A DNA stretch of 64,000 bases from Agelas oroides (GCA_949130485.1 OX422191.1:2551340-2615339), one strand, 5' to 3'. Counted from the stretch's first letter, positions 51,185-62,863 are shown. Translations and numbers: made by a program. The notes: generated by a model not told the origin, from the sequence alone.

Positions 51185-51266
51185 ACAGGGATTTATGGCC
51201 ATAAACAACCCTCGCCCTCGGGCTGCGCCCTTGGGCTCGGGTGGTTTATGGACCATAAATCCCTGT
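51185..51266. mobile_element. Palindrome with GC-rich loop
   Basis: ACAGGGATTTATGGCCATAAAC pairs with GTTTATGGACCATAAATCCCTGT around CCCTCGGGCTGCGCCCTTGGG. Confidence 0.7.
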
Positions 51267-51276
51267 CTACATAATA

Positions 51277-51418
51277 GTTAGACGCTGAGACCAAGGGAAC
51301 TACGCGATTTAGAAACCTGAGGGCCCGAGGCTGTAGCGTCCCGAGCGTAGCGAGGGCGCTACTAAGGGCCTGAGGGTTTCTATAAATCGCGTAGTTCCCA
51401 TTGGTCGAGGCGTCTAAC
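51277..51418. mobile_element. Palindrome with GC-rich loop
   Basis: GTTAGACGCTGAGACCAAGG pairs with TTGGTCGAGGCGTCTAAC; inner arms GAACTACGCGATTTAGAAACC and GTTTCTATAAATCGCGTAGTTC, loop CCGAGCGTAGCGAGGGCGC. Confidence 0.75.
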
Positions 51419-52136
51419 TTATTTAGAGTATAGCAACAGCTATAAATACGATGCAAAGTCACTGAAAACAATGAAAATGATGGATTTTGACGAAACTGTA
51501 GTGTTTCAGCTCTCAAACGTTGCAACATCAACGGCAACGAAGTCGAACGACAACATTCACGGTCTCCTGCGCCGCCGAGCGCACTCGACGGCACACCACG
51601 CCCACCATAGAACTGCTGGATTCCGGGAATCACCACTCCCAGTAACGAGCTCCACTTTTATCCGAGACACCGCCGGGCCTTGCGCTGCCACGAAGACACG
51701 GCTGACGCGCTGCCAAGTATCTCTGACAGTCTGTAGTACCCGAAAAACCAGTTACACCCTACTACATTAGGCTGTGGTGCCCAGACAGAAGAGTATTGCA
51801 GAGGCTAACAGACCTAGCTACAGCCACAGAAATTTCTGCACTGGCTAGCTAACCTGCTTAATTCAGGAACTCGAAGTGAGGAAGAAAGACGGTTCAAAGT
51901 TCAACTTCAATGTCCGTCATGCAGCTGCGCTGTTTATACCTTGTATTTATTGTTTGTATGCAATAACAATCTACAGTTTTGTAAAAACAAATTATTGTTG
52001 ATAATGTTTGCTATTATTGTTTACAGGACATTCTGTAGGAGGTAACTATCAGGTCTGATAGTTACCTCTCAGTGACCAATCAAATTACTAGAAATGAGTT
52101 AGCTGTACTCTAATGTGGTTTATCTATAACGTAAAA

Positions 52137-52526
52137 AAATTGGAGGTTGATTTAACCCAAGAAATGTCATCTCAGCTGCAGTCTGGATTCATCCAGTTCC
52201 AGGTGGTTATGGTACCACCTTTTGTTATGGTTTAGGGTTACATTCCTTCATTTTTTAATTGCATATTTCCTGCCAAAAGGGGTGGAACTCAGGCTATAAG
52301 CTTATTCATGTATTATTGGATGAACTCTGAAAAATTATTCATGCACTATGAGCTAATGTTTGGGCAGTGATTATTTACTTCTACACACATATTCACGCCT
52401 TATTGGAACATTGGGTAGCAAAGGCTGTAAACCTACACTGTGGCAAAAGTGGGAGGCAGTTTAGGCCAAGGTCCTGCAAACTGAGATGACCCATCTTGGG
52501 TTAAATCAACCCCCAGTTTTTTTTTC
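52137..52526. mobile_element. Inverted-repeat element upstream of STELLO copy III
   Basis: Same element as 39561-39942 (TTGGAGGTTGATTTAACCC ... GGGTTAAATCAACCCCCAG). It includes a small copy-specific insertion near 52430-52455. Confidence 0.65.
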
Positions 52527-52903
52527 CAGTTTTGGCTATTGTCAATGTAAAGGCATTGTAGGTACATCAGCCTGTAGGGTAAATTATGTATGGCTATATA
52601 GCCACATACTCGCTCAGTGGCTATTCCATTATGTTATATTCTTCGCATTAATAACTACGCTGCACATAATTTCCATTCCAACTATATACTAGCTATAGCT
52701 ATAGACCTACCTGGTATACCTAACTGTAACTGCTAATTGGGTGTCCTTTGGTTGTTTATTTACGTGAATCATTTTTCTTGCATCTCGGGATGTCAAGTTC
52801 TTTCCCTTACAGTGCTAATGCACGGACTGGGGTGATAAGTACAGTTCTCATTGCAACAAAGACAATACCTCTGCGGTCACTGTAAGGGAGCTGCTGATTG
52901 TTA

Positions 52904-55753
52904 ATGCCTACTTCAACTGTGAACAAAAAGTGGGCTTTCCTAGCCCTCTTTGTGATAGTTGTAGTACAAGTGGTCCTTCAAACTCACATGTACAGCAACA
53001 GCTGTGTTTGTCCTTCCCAACGGCAAGAGTGTTGTAAGTGCAGTGCTGCGTCAGCTTCGGACAGTCAAGTCACAAAGCACCCTGACAGTGTGGCTAGTAG
53101 TGACCTAACAAACACAGGTACTACTACATGGGGCACTAAAAACATAGCACAACATCCTAACATTGTGGGTGTAGATCTAACCGATACAGATACAGATCCT
53201 GAGAATCTAGTTGTAGGGCCCGAGAGTGCAGCAACTGGACATACCTTTTCAGGTAAACAAGTTCGTAATTTTCCAGCAGAACAGTTCAAGTTTGCATCTT
53301 TTGATCTATCAAAGCAGAATCATAAAATCACCACAATGGAACCTTCTTGTGAGCGGTGGGGTGTAGTGACCACCATATTTAAGCCATCAGAGGCACTGCG
53401 TCGCTGGGTGAGAGTAGAGGGCTGGTGTTTGGTGATTGTCGGTGATAGGAAGACACCTCAAAAGTACAAGACAGGCTGGACCCACGGAGAAGGCAATGAT
53501 GCAGTGATCTATCTCAGCCCAGAAGATCAAGAAGCCTTAAACCTCAAGTTTGTGGATGCTCTTCCCTGGAACAACTTTGGTCGTAAGAATGTTGGCTATC
53601 TGTATGCTATCATGCATGGTGCTTCTTTCATCTGGGATTTTGATGATGACAACATGTTAAAGTACTGGATCCCTGGAGCACCACCAAAAGGGGCTCCGTC
53701 ACTCTATGCACCCATTATTGGTGAAGGTGCGAACACAATCCAAGCTCTTGAGCTGCGAAACCACTCATTCCCGACCTACAACCCTTACCCTACACTTGGA
53801 GCACCAACACTGCCGTCTTGGCCCCGTGGTCTACCTCTGTCTCACATTAAGTTCCCAGAATGTCACAACACTCCAACAGTGCCCCGTGATATAAATCATC
53901 AATCTATAGCTGTTCTTCAGTCCCTGGCAGATCACCAGCCAGATGTGGATGCCATCTATCGAATCACAATGCCAATCCCGTTCTCATTCAGAAGATCAAG
54001 TAACACTAAACCCTTGCTTGTCCCTAGGGGAGTATTGACACCATACAATGCACAGGCAACGCTACACTTTCAGGTAGGCTTCTGGGCACTTCTGCTTCCG
54101 ATAACAGTGCATGGACGCGTCTCTGACATTTGGCGTAGCTACTTTGCACAGAGATTGTTCTGGGATGTTGGCCTCCAAGCAGGATTTTTTGCACGTCCAC
54201 TTGTTGTTCAGAAGCGGAACCCACACAGCAATTTGGGAGATCTAGATGCTGAGAGAGATCTTTACCAGAAAAGTGAACAGCTTGTTGAGTTCTTAGGCAG
54301 ATGGAAGGGCAAAGGAAAGACACTGGTAGAACGCATGGAGGAGTTGTGGGTTGCCTTGTATGAACGTCATTACATAGAAATGAATGATGTACTGCTCCTG
54401 CAACAGTGGCTGCAGGCTCTTCTTGATGCTGGTTACAGCTTTCCTGAGCTAAGAACGAACCAACCTTTAAGAGTATATCGACTGGTAAGTAGTGAACAAA
54501 AACAGGATAAAGATGATGACACTTGTGATACAAATCTGACTACACCTCTAACGTTCTGGACATCTGACTTGCATGACGGTACTCGCATTGATATCCCGTC
54601 TGCTCTTGTTAGTATGGGTCACAAAGTCATTCTTGCAGGAAATAAACGAGGATTTACACCATATCCATTTGTGATACAAAGGAATGGATTTAGTGTGTAT
54701 GAAAGGCTGTCCAATGTAATTCTTAAACAATACAGAAGGCACTCCACAGCACTCACAGAGAAAATGATAAAGGACAACTATGAATTCTATAAAGATGACA
54801 AGCACATTGCATCTACTGATGCCTTTATGTGCATGTTTCCAGCCTCAATGTGTGAAATGTGGATGCCTTTCAACAAAACTCTCATCTTAATGCCTGCTCA
54901 TCGCTACAACCTAGGAAGGTGTACTAAAGAGCAGTGGGATCGTCTTGATGAACATCTGAATACCTTAATTTCCATGAATAGTCAAAAACATGTCATATCT
55001 GCTGAAAGTTTTTATGATCAGGAATACCTCCGTCACTATACTGGGATCGATCCCCTTCCATTATTTAGCTTCAGTGGATTCTATACTGAAAACAATGTCT
55101 ATGCACCCAAGAGACCTGAGATTTTAGTGTTTGGTACTTGGGATGATCGGCTAAGAACCAAAATATCAAAATTCAAAATTCGTGATGTCCACAGTATTTA
55201 TCATCACTATCAGCTTTCGGATTTGGTTAAACATCGTGCTGCAGTTTACATGCCGTATGCTGTCATGTCCTACAAACTTACAGAAGTTTACTCCTTGAGT
55301 ATTCCACTCTTTATGCCAAGCATGCGATACTTTCGCAATGTCAAGAGAACCATCTGGCATGATAGGAGTTCACTGGGGTTTTGGTTTTGTGCAAATCAGA
55401 GTTTAAACAATCTGATGAAGCCACATCCAAGCAGTATTCACCCTTACAGTCCCAATGTGGACGTGCCTGAAGACCCCGAGGCAGAGTTTTATTGGTTGCA
55501 ACTAGCAGATTTCTTTTATTGGCCACATATAACGCATTTTGATGACTTTGAGGATCTTGAAAGAAAGCTGGAAAGTGCCAACTTTGATAGAATCCATAAT
55601 CTTATGGTGCAGGAGAACAAATGTCGAAGGGAGGAATTACTGCATAACTTATGCAAAGTAACAAAAATGATACAGCCTGGACGAACCGTACCCCAGGATT
55701 ATACTGCTGCAATTCAACAACTGTATGGTGCAGCAGAACTTCAAGTGACTTAA
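52904..55753 (+). CDS. STELLO/DUF288-type glycosyltransferase, intact copy III
   Basis: A 949-aa intronless ORF. A signal-anchor segment (AFLALFVIVVVQVVL, about residues 9-27) predicts a type II Golgi membrane protein. The domain begins near residue 140 (CERWGVVTTIFKPSEALRRW, CLVIVGDRKTP) and contains the acidic WDFDDDN motif expected at a nucleotide-sugar/metal site, after LPWNNFGRKNVGYLYAI; this is the DUF288/STELLO signature. STELLO proteins were studied in Arabidopsis as Golgi partners of cellulose synthase; the animal substrate is unknown. Copies I and II nearby are broken, so this is the only complete copy here. The upstream region matches that of copy II. The lack of introns, unlike most neighbours, could reflect an ancient retrocopy. 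Confidence 0.85.
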   Translation: MPTSTVNKKWAFLALFVIVVVQVVLQTHMYSNSCVCPSQRQECCKCSAASASDSQVTKHPDSVASSDLTNTGTTTWGTKNIAQHPNIVGVDLTDTDTDPENLVVGPESAATGHTFSGKQVRNFPAEQFKFASFDLSKQNHKITTMEPSCERWGVVTTIFKPSEALRRWVRVEGWCLVIVGDRKTPQKYKTGWTHGEGNDAVIYLSPEDQEALNLKFVDALPWNNFGRKNVGYLYAIMHGASFIWDFDDDNMLKYWIPGAPPKGAPSLYAPIIGEGANTIQALELRNHSFPTYNPYPTLGAPTLPSWPRGLPLSHIKFPECHNTPTVPRDINHQSIAVLQSLADHQPDVDAIYRITMPIPFSFRRSSNTKPLLVPRGVLTPYNAQATLHFQVGFWALLLPITVHGRVSDIWRSYFAQRLFWDVGLQAGFFARPLVVQKRNPHSNLGDLDAERDLYQKSEQLVEFLGRWKGKGKTLVERMEELWVALYERHYIEMNDVLLLQQWLQALLDAGYSFPELRTNQPLRVYRLVSSEQKQDKDDDTCDTNLTTPLTFWTSDLHDGTRIDIPSALVSMGHKVILAGNKRGFTPYPFVIQRNGFSVYERLSNVILKQYRRHSTALTEKMIKDNYEFYKDDKHIASTDAFMCMFPASMCEMWMPFNKTLILMPAHRYNLGRCTKEQWDRLDEHLNTLISMNSQKHVISAESFYDQEYLRHYTGIDPLPLFSFSGFYTENNVYAPKRPEILVFGTWDDRLRTKISKFKIRDVHSIYHHYQLSDLVKHRAAVYMPYAVMSYKLTEVYSLSIPLFMPSMRYFRNVKRTIWHDRSSLGFWFCANQSLNNLMKPHPSSIHPYSPNVDVPEDPEAEFYWLQLADFFYWPHITHFDDFEDLERKLESANFDRIHNLMVQENKCRREELLHNLCKVTKMIQPGRTVPQDYTAAIQQLYGAAELQVT

Positions 55754-56398
55754 GAGTGAATTGGTTGAAGCTAGTAGAACTTTTTGACTGTATTTATTAC
55801 CTATTACAGCAACAGCAGCTATGTATATGTCACCTATAATACTGTTGCTATACAGATCACTATATTATTTGTTGCATGTACCTGGAGTACAGCTTGCAGT
55901 ACATGCATGGACAATTTGGCTTGCACGTTAGTCAGCTTGATTATATGTTTTTTTAGCATCACAGTTTTCCGATTGAATGATAGTAAGGAGACACGGGGTT
56001 GGGGGGGGCTCTTTAGTCATGTGGCATGTGTGCATGCATGAGATAGCAGCCCCCATCTCCTGGTCACTGCAGCTGATCATATGAGGCCTGGTGTTGGCTG
56101 AAACGCATCTTGTGCAGTGGGTGACTTTGCTCAACATCTACGCCTGCCTTATTTTTATTCAGGGGGCTGTGGTTCTTGATTGTTTATGCATGACTCACGC
56201 AGAATAATCAGTTTTAGCATATTTTAGTCTCCTAGATAATGGGCTAAACTAACATGCAGTAATTATAACTGGTCCAAGCAATGACTAACTAGTCTGGTTT
56301 TAGGACACCATTCAATCCAGGGATTAATTACGTGAAGACGAATACGAACAAAATCTGTGCATAATATATAGATAATTGTTTGGAATTGCATAACAGTA
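55754..56398. other. Intergenic, no gene seen
   Basis: Convergent 3' ends of STELLO copy III and the WDR60-like gene. AT-rich with no clear repeat. Confidence 0.6.
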
Positions 56399-59300
56399 CT
56401 ACACTAAGTTATCAAAGTAGCTAAGGAGATGTTGATCCCTATTGGGTTCACTGGTGGTGTTTAGATGGTGTATTTCTATCACTCCATCAGCAAATGCAAG
56501 CAGGATGGCTGGTGAGCTGTTCTCTTGGAATGGAGAAAATGTCAAATATTCAATACTGTATGTATGTGAGAGCACGTGTGTGTATGATGGTGTGTGTAGC
56601 ATGGGGATGTGTATGTGTGCATATTAATTTTGTATGCATGTATGCATGTTTGTTGGATGTTGCTTAGCAACCAAATCTTTGGACTTCAACAAGTGGAATG
56701 GTGGAGGTGATAATGGATGTGGCAGTGGGTAGCTAGGAGTAACATCCAACAAATAAGTTACATCTTGAAAGTCCATTGAGGAACTTTTTAGTTAGTATTT
56801 TTGTTATTTGGCTACATTCTGGTGTTTCTACCACAACCATGCAACCAAGGAACTCCTTCAGGAGCAGATGTGTAAGATCAAAGCAATGCCAAACCTTACC
56901 AGAAAAGCTGATGCTAGTTTAACAATCAAAGAAATTGTCAACAACTGTTTTGGAGAGCAGTTAGTGTACATTTTGCAGTACAACTGTCACCAACATCATG
57001 ATCACATGATGTTAACATCATCATTTTTAAGCTGACCCTCTTTGAAAAGCCAGCTGGCCCAAGCAACATACAATTAAATTGGTATGGTCCTGTGCAGTCT
57101 AACAGCCAAATGTCATGGATGTTACTGTACATAGCAGCTAAAGTACATACCTGGTTGTAAAATGCTCTTGGAACACTGGTTCAGCATCACTTTGGAGCAG
57201 ATCCCTATAATGGAGAGGAGTGGTAAGTTTGACATACATATGTACGTACTACATTTTCGTTGTGCAGGGGCACAATATAGCCTTGGTCCCAGGCCTCTGA
57301 CTAGATTTAATCTCACAGCTGTGGAGATAATCCTGCTATTTGTACCACAAGTGATGATAGCTTAGCCTCGTTCCCAGGCCTTCCCACCGTCCAGTTTTTG
57401 ATTGCTTGCAGTATGCAAAAACGGAGGGGGAAAGGCCTGGTCCATTTTATCACATGTCAGTATCTACCTTGGTAGACACAGGGGGGGGAGTCCCATCGAA
57501 AGAACGCATTTCGCACATGCGTTCTTTGTTTTGAACCAGGAGTGGTACGTTTTTCGCTTTGCAAACATTTGAAACTCCAGCGCTTGGGGCAGAAACTACA
57601 AGATAAGGCCTCAAACCCATTCCTTCGATGGGGAATCCCTTCCCCCCTCTGTCTACCTAGGTAGACACTGACGTCGTTCACGTGATAAATGGACCAGGAC
57701 TTCCCCCCCGTTTATACTTACTACACGTATCTAGCTAGTGGGGGGTGAATATCCTACACACCAAGTGTTAAATGTAGAGCTGATTGAACAACATGACAAA
57801 ATGTTGCCTTTCTGTTCTGAATATTCTGGACCTTTTCCGATTATGCCATGCTCACGTGAGAAAAGATACCAGGCTCTCCCCACATGTTTGCGTTCTGGAG
57901 TGGGGGAGCTTGGGAACGAGGCAACATGCAGAGGTATGCATGCATGTATGCCCTGATTATAACATGCTTATAGACTACTACAAGAGCGCATAAGAACGGA
58001 CGGCTTGAGTAAGAGCCATAATCCGGTCAAAATTATTGGACCGTACTAAAAACAGAACACCCAGTCACATGCTTGGCAACAATGGCTAATGTCCATGCAG
58101 CATGCACAGTATGTGTTACTAATTTTAGTAATTGCGATAAATTTTCCAGAGTTACATGCTCTAACTCTAGCCACCCATTCTTATGCGCTCTTGACTACTA
58201 CATTGCAGGTCATAATCCAACTTGCAGCATCAAAATACTTAACCAGTGTCTCACTAGGGATTAACTCACCACAAGTAGATATTGGACTGGCAGTCCTGTA
58301 CCAGAAACACCCCAGGCTGGTGTACTGCCCACTGCACACTTGTCACTGCGACTCCACCAGTCGAGTGAGGCCAGGAAACCAGGGGGTTGGCTGGAGAACG
58401 GGACGGGGTAATTTGTGGTTCTCAATTGATTACACACACTAAGACTTCATCTATACATATGGTTACATCGAAAAATTTTGAGGTTAAAATATTTTTGTCA
58501 GGGCACGAATGACAAAATTAAACATGTGGAAAATTAAAATACGCTAACAAGCTACATTGTGGAACCATCAAACAACAATATATTTATCATGAAATTTAAG
58601 CTGAGAATTAAATTTTTTTAACATGAAAATTTTCCCAATCTATGATTACCTTGCATCAAACCATGCCCATTATAAAATGAAAAGGACAGTGTGAACAGAT
58701 GTGACCACCCCACAGTATTATGGATAAGGAGAGAGCAGTGACTGCAAATGCAGCTTTAAATTAAGCTTGAATAAAGCTCCAAAACTTTAGCGTGTATTCT
58801 TGGAAAAGAATGTACGTACGAGGCCTTTCACAATTTTGAGGAAGCCTTCTGCAACTTCAGAAAAGTGATTTGCTCTGCGGAAAACGCCTGCTGAGTTGTA
58901 GCAAAGCTACATTGCAAATGCATGTACTTACAAATGTTTCAAACAACAGCATCATTTTTTAAAGATGTGTACCATAGTTCAGTGAGAGTGTTCACAACAA
59001 GAATTAGATGCTCCTTCAAGGAAGAGAGGAGGTGGGAAGGGTGTTTATGGAGTGGGAGGCCACAAGGGAGGAATGTCTACTAGTTTAGTGGAGGTGTTCA
59101 CAAGATGGCTCCTTCAAGGAAGAGAGGAGGTGGGAAGGGTGTTTATGGAGTGGGAGGCCACAAGGGAGGAATGTCTACTAGTTTAGTGGAGGTGTTCACA
59201 AGATGGCTCCTTCAAGGAAGAGAGGAGGTGGGAAGGGTATTTATGGAGTGGGAGGCCACGAGGGAGGGGTGTCGACTAGTTTAGTGGAGGTGTTCACAAG

Positions 59301-62300
59301 ATGGCTCCTTCAAGGAAGAGAGGAGGTGGGAAGGGTGTTTATGGAGTGGGAGGCCACGAGGGAGGGGTGTCGACTAGTTTAGTGGAGGTGTTCACAAGAT
59401 GGCTCCTTCAAGGAAGAGAGGAGGTGGGAAGGGTGTTTATGGAGTGGGAGGCCACAAGGGAGGAATGTCTACTAGTTTAGTGGAGGTGTTCACAAGATGG
59501 CTCCTTCAAGGAAGAGAGGAGGTGGGAAGGGTGTTTATGGAGTGGGAGGCCACGAGGGAGGGGTGTCGACGCACTAGTTTAGTGGAGGTGTTCACAAGAT
59601 GGCTCCTTCAAGGAAGAGAGGAGGTGGGAGGGTGTTTATGGAGTGGGAGGCCATGAGGGAGGGATGTCTACTAGTTTAGTGGAGGTGTTCACAGACCTCT
59701 TTTGGTATGGTAGAGTTGGAGGGTACCATCTGAACATCCCACCAGGAAGTGATTGGGTTGCCACGGTGAGAAACTCATGCTCACCACATCACATACACAT
59801 ACTGGGGGGAGGGGGGGGGGGGGGGAGGAGAGAGGAAACGTAACAGTTGATGTGTGTGGGGAGGGAGAGGGGAAATGTAACAGTTGATGTGTGTGGGGGA
59901 GGGAGGGAGGAAATGTAACAGTTGATGTGTGTGGGGGAGGGAGGGAGGAAATGTAACAGTTGATGTGTGTGGGGAGGGAGGGAGGAAATGTAACAGTTGA
60001 TGTGTGTGGGGAGGGAGGGCAGAAGGGAATTCACATAATTATAAGTAGCCAAGTCAACCCACCCACTCAAGTTTCTGTTGGTAAGGGCCCTGGGTGTTTT
60101 TAACATGTACAATAGGAAGCCACTTATCCAAACGTGCTGGGACCAAGGGGTGTTCAGATAAACTGAAATGTTCAGTAAGCGAAACAATACTATTTGTATA
60201 CAAAGCAGAACACTTTCCATTTAATGCACAGCATAAATCTATAAATTTGGGGGTTCGGATAAGTGAAGATTCGGATATCAAAGTGACTTCATACTGTACA
60301 AGGTAGGCCTGTCTTTTTCAGGTTATCACGATTCATTGATTGTTCATTTACAGGAGGAGATAATATACTTAATGAACAATGACACAGCTGCTTATGAATC
60401 ATCATGCGTCACCAAGAGCGCTACTTTCATAAGTTCCAGATGACGTCATTAGACGGCTGGCCATATTTACCTGTTCCTTGTGTACATGTCCATTTGCAGT
60501 AGGAAGTCACTTATCCAACCATTAACCACTTCACTCATCCAACCCCCCCAAATAATGATATTCATATCCCTTGGTCTCAGCGTGTTAGGATAAGTGACTT
60601 AATCCTGCTGCACTTGTGCAGATGAAATTGTAGGGCTAGAGAATAGCAGTTTATAGTGCAAACATACCGTTGCTCTCTGAGTTTGGTTGGTAAAATTTTG
60701 GTATCGGTCTCTTTCCATAGCGAGTGTGGTGGTACACACCCCCCTGGACAAATAAATAGAAGTCAGCACCTTTTAAGAACAATGGCAAACCATGTAATTT
60801 GATCACATTGCAACTGTGTAAAAAGCAGAAGCTAACAACATTGTACACAAGCCACAAAGGCTAGTGTCTCAGGGGAAGAAAGAGAAGGAATATTTTACGT
60901 TCAAATTGACAACTTGTTGCTCAGAGCATCTTGCCTCACGTAGGAAATAAAGGAATTTTACGAAAATACAGGAAAGTGAAGTAGATATAGAGGATTGTGA
61001 GGGTTGGTGGTTTTCTGGGTATCGTGCAGACATTACACGCACTTTTCACTTTACTCTATTTTCGCCTCATAACATCTAAATTCCTTTGCAACAACTTGTT
61101 AAATGAAATGGATTTAAATCTGGTCAGCTGTAACCATCGATATGCATTCTGCATGTGACTATAAATTTCCATGTTATATTTTTATTTCTTGTTGTTGAAA
61201 AAGATCTAATTGGGTTGAAATGTTGCACATGACAATTTTGAAGACTGCACCATCATAGTTCACTCCACTTCCAGTGGAATATGATGTTGCTCTGAACGTA
61301 CAGCATCTGTTCCGATGTAGAGATGATTGGTATCTGTGGGATGGAAGTGGAGACAGTGGACTTGCACCTGGCCTGCCATGGAGTGTGACCTGGGGTGAAG
61401 GGACATTAGAGTGTCGTGAAGTGTTGTGATACACCAGAGTGCCCAGCGCATTAAATAAGTTATTGATTTGAAACTGGTGATCTCTGATTATCCCCAGTGT
61501 TACCCCAGTGTGCTCCCTGCACATCAACAAATTGAAGGAAACTCCTCTTACTGGTACATGTATTGTGTACTGTAGGGCTCCCACCTAACCCTAACCCTAA
61601 AGACTTTAAAAATGTAAAAAGATGTAGGGATGGCATGCCAAAAAGTATGCAAACAAGGTAGAGATGATGCATGAAAGCAAAGGTCTACATATTGGCAAAG
61701 CCCCATCCCTACATCTTTTTCACACTGCAGTTAGACAGTGCATGGGTAGTCTTTACTAGCAGTTCATGGCTGTAGCCTCATTCTCAGGCCATGCACTTTC
61801 TAGCTCCCACCACATGGCCTGGGAACGAGGCTAATATGAGCGTATAGATATGTGTGCCTTGTAGGTGGCTACCAAGGTTAGTAGTTTTATTGCCAACATA
61901 CTACTTGTAGTGACAGTGGTACCCTTGTTATATGCCTCTGGTATAACCTAGACAGTGAGCTCGAGTGGGCTGCAGACTGGTCATAGTAATCAGTGTGTAA
62001 AACTCAAGCACTCATGCACAGCGTTAATAACTGATCACAAAGGCACTCAAAGAGGATGTCTGGGCTCTTAAATAAGCTTTTAGCGCGTTTGTGGTGAAGT
62101 TATACGGCTTTTGCTTAAGTATTGCATATATTGCGCGTCGGCGCCATCCCTACATAGAGAGTCTACCGACTCTCTGATAGGTATCACCATAGTACAAAGC
62201 TATATCACAAGTTTGTTGCCATCTGTATTGTTACGAGTGCGCAGCACAAATAACAATGCCAACGGCAACAAGCGAGTGATATTTTTTCCGGTATAGCTTG

Positions 62301-62863
62301 GTACTATGGTGATAATGATTTCATCATACGAACCTCTGATTTCATTGCACGTTCAGACGCACACACGTGACTTGTAGTACCTGATACAGATTCTCACGTG
62401 ACTTGTAGTACTGATACAGATTCTCACGTGACTTGTAGTACTGATACAGATTCTCACGTGACTTGTAGTACTGATACAGATTCTCGTGTGACTTGCAGTA
62501 AAAAATACGGCTTTTTATAAACTGTGTGCAGCTGCAAGGCTTCCCATTGACTCCCATACATTCGCGTGAGTTAGACGTATGATAAAAAGTTTTCAGCCCC
62601 TAACTTGGGTATAGAATGTGTAAAAGTGCATTGGGAATCAAAGGCTAGCATAAGTCAGAACTTTCAGGTTGGAATATGCACACTATAAGCAGATCCTGAA
62701 GCTAACACGACCTTCTCACCTTGCGTTACTCGTGGACACATCCACTGAAGCGCTTTTCACCAGTTTCACCTTCCCCCCTGGCACCAGGCCGAGGTCAGAA
62801 TCAGAGCCATGGGGGTCAGGATGGTAGATCTCCACCACCACCCAGACAGTCAGTCGTCCACTC
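56399..62863 (-). CDS. WDR60/DYNC2I1-like dynein-2 intermediate chain, 3' exons
   Basis: Seven exons with matching phases on minus: 62720-62863, 61302-61389, 60668-60743, 59697-59801, 58270-58390, 57151-57204 and 56399-56555 (stop). They encode WD-repeat sequence: LTVWVVVEIYHPDPHGSDSD, HCLHFHPTDTNHLYIGTDA, YHHTRYGKRPIPKFYQP, FSPWQPNHFLVGCSDGTLQL, TSVQWAVHQPGVFLVQDC followed by NIYLWDLL, and AFADGVIEIHHLN. The STGGVAVTSVQW...IYLWDLL stretch resembles the C-terminal propeller of vertebrate WDR60, a subunit of the dynein-2 motor for retrograde intraflagellar transport in cilia. WDR34 is the main alternative. The acceptor at 62863 is weak. The 5' exons are not found in 62864-64000 and probably lie off the right edge. 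Confidence 0.75.
57364..57720. mobile_element. TAGCCTC foldback element, right end lost
   Basis: Starts TAGCCTCGTTCCCAGGCC; inverted internal motifs (TACCTTGGTAGACAC near 57465 and GTCTACCTAGGTAGACAC near 57651) pair. The right terminus is degraded after GGACTTCCCCCCCG. It lies upstream of the exon at 57151-57204, in the preceding intron. Confidence 0.7.
59009..59690. repeat. 98-bp minisatellite, about 7 copies
   Basis: GCTCCTTCAAGGAAGAGAGG starts units at 59009, 59108, 59206, 59304, 59402, 59500 and 59602. Units contain CTAGTTTAGTGGAGGTGTTC and the last one abuts the donor of the exon at 59697. Intronic in the WDR60-like gene. Confidence 0.95.
59839..60020. repeat. About 38-bp tandem repeat, 5 copies
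   Basis: GTAACAGTTGATGTGTGTGG units. On the coding strand this lies just upstream of the C-rich tract and acceptor of the exon ending at 59801. Confidence 0.9.
60106..60302. mobile_element. Inverted-repeat MITE (pogo/Tigger-like motifs)
   Basis: Left ACAATAGGAAGCCACTTATCC and right GAAGTGACTTCATACTGT region are roughly inverted and contain GTTCGGATAAGTG. GGATAA-rich ends recall pogo-type MITEs; this is inference. Confidence 0.5.
60496..60621. mobile_element. Inverted-repeat MITE related to 60106-60302
   Basis: GCAGTAGGAAGTCACTTATCC pairs with GGATAAGTGACTTAATCCTGC. 126 bp in an intron of the WDR60-like gene. Confidence 0.7.
61773..61833. mobile_element. 61-bp TAGCCTC foldback element
   Basis: TAGCCTCATTCTCAGGCCA ... 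TGGCCTGGGAACGAGGCTA with a short loop. The 9-bp flanks do not match. Confidence 0.7.
62182..62314. mobile_element. Palindromic MITE-like element
   Basis: TATCACCATAGTACAAAGCTA pairs with TAGCTTGGTACTATGGTGATA; inner arms around GAGTGCGCAGCAC. Intronic. Confidence 0.75.
62367..62500. repeat. About 30-bp tandem repeat, 4-5 copies
   Basis: CACGTGACTTGTAGTACTG plus ATACAGATTCT units. Intronic in the WDR60-like gene. Confidence 0.9.

Larger units (their letters stand above)
50912..52130. other. Copy-B-specific 1.2-kb segment with two palindromes
   Basis: Copy A has only about a dozen bases here (near 39545-39555). The segment contains two palindromic elements and no supported gene. It is either an insertion in B or a deletion in A; the AT-rich borders do not show clear target duplication. 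Confidence 0.65.
42112..54241 (+). repeat. Tandem segmental duplication, copy B (expanded by insertions)
   Basis: Collinear with 37300-42111 but enlarged by a 453-bp element (43038-43490), a 6.1-kb retrotransposon (44506-50612) and a 1.2-kb segment (about 50912-52130). It continues into the intact STELLO copy III, where the homologous part ends at the position at which copy II breaks off. Confidence 0.9.

Noticed and set aside
51193-51770. ORFs of 147 aa (minus) and 99 aa (plus) beside the palindromes
   Set aside because: They overlap palindromic repeats and show no recognisable domain or splice context.
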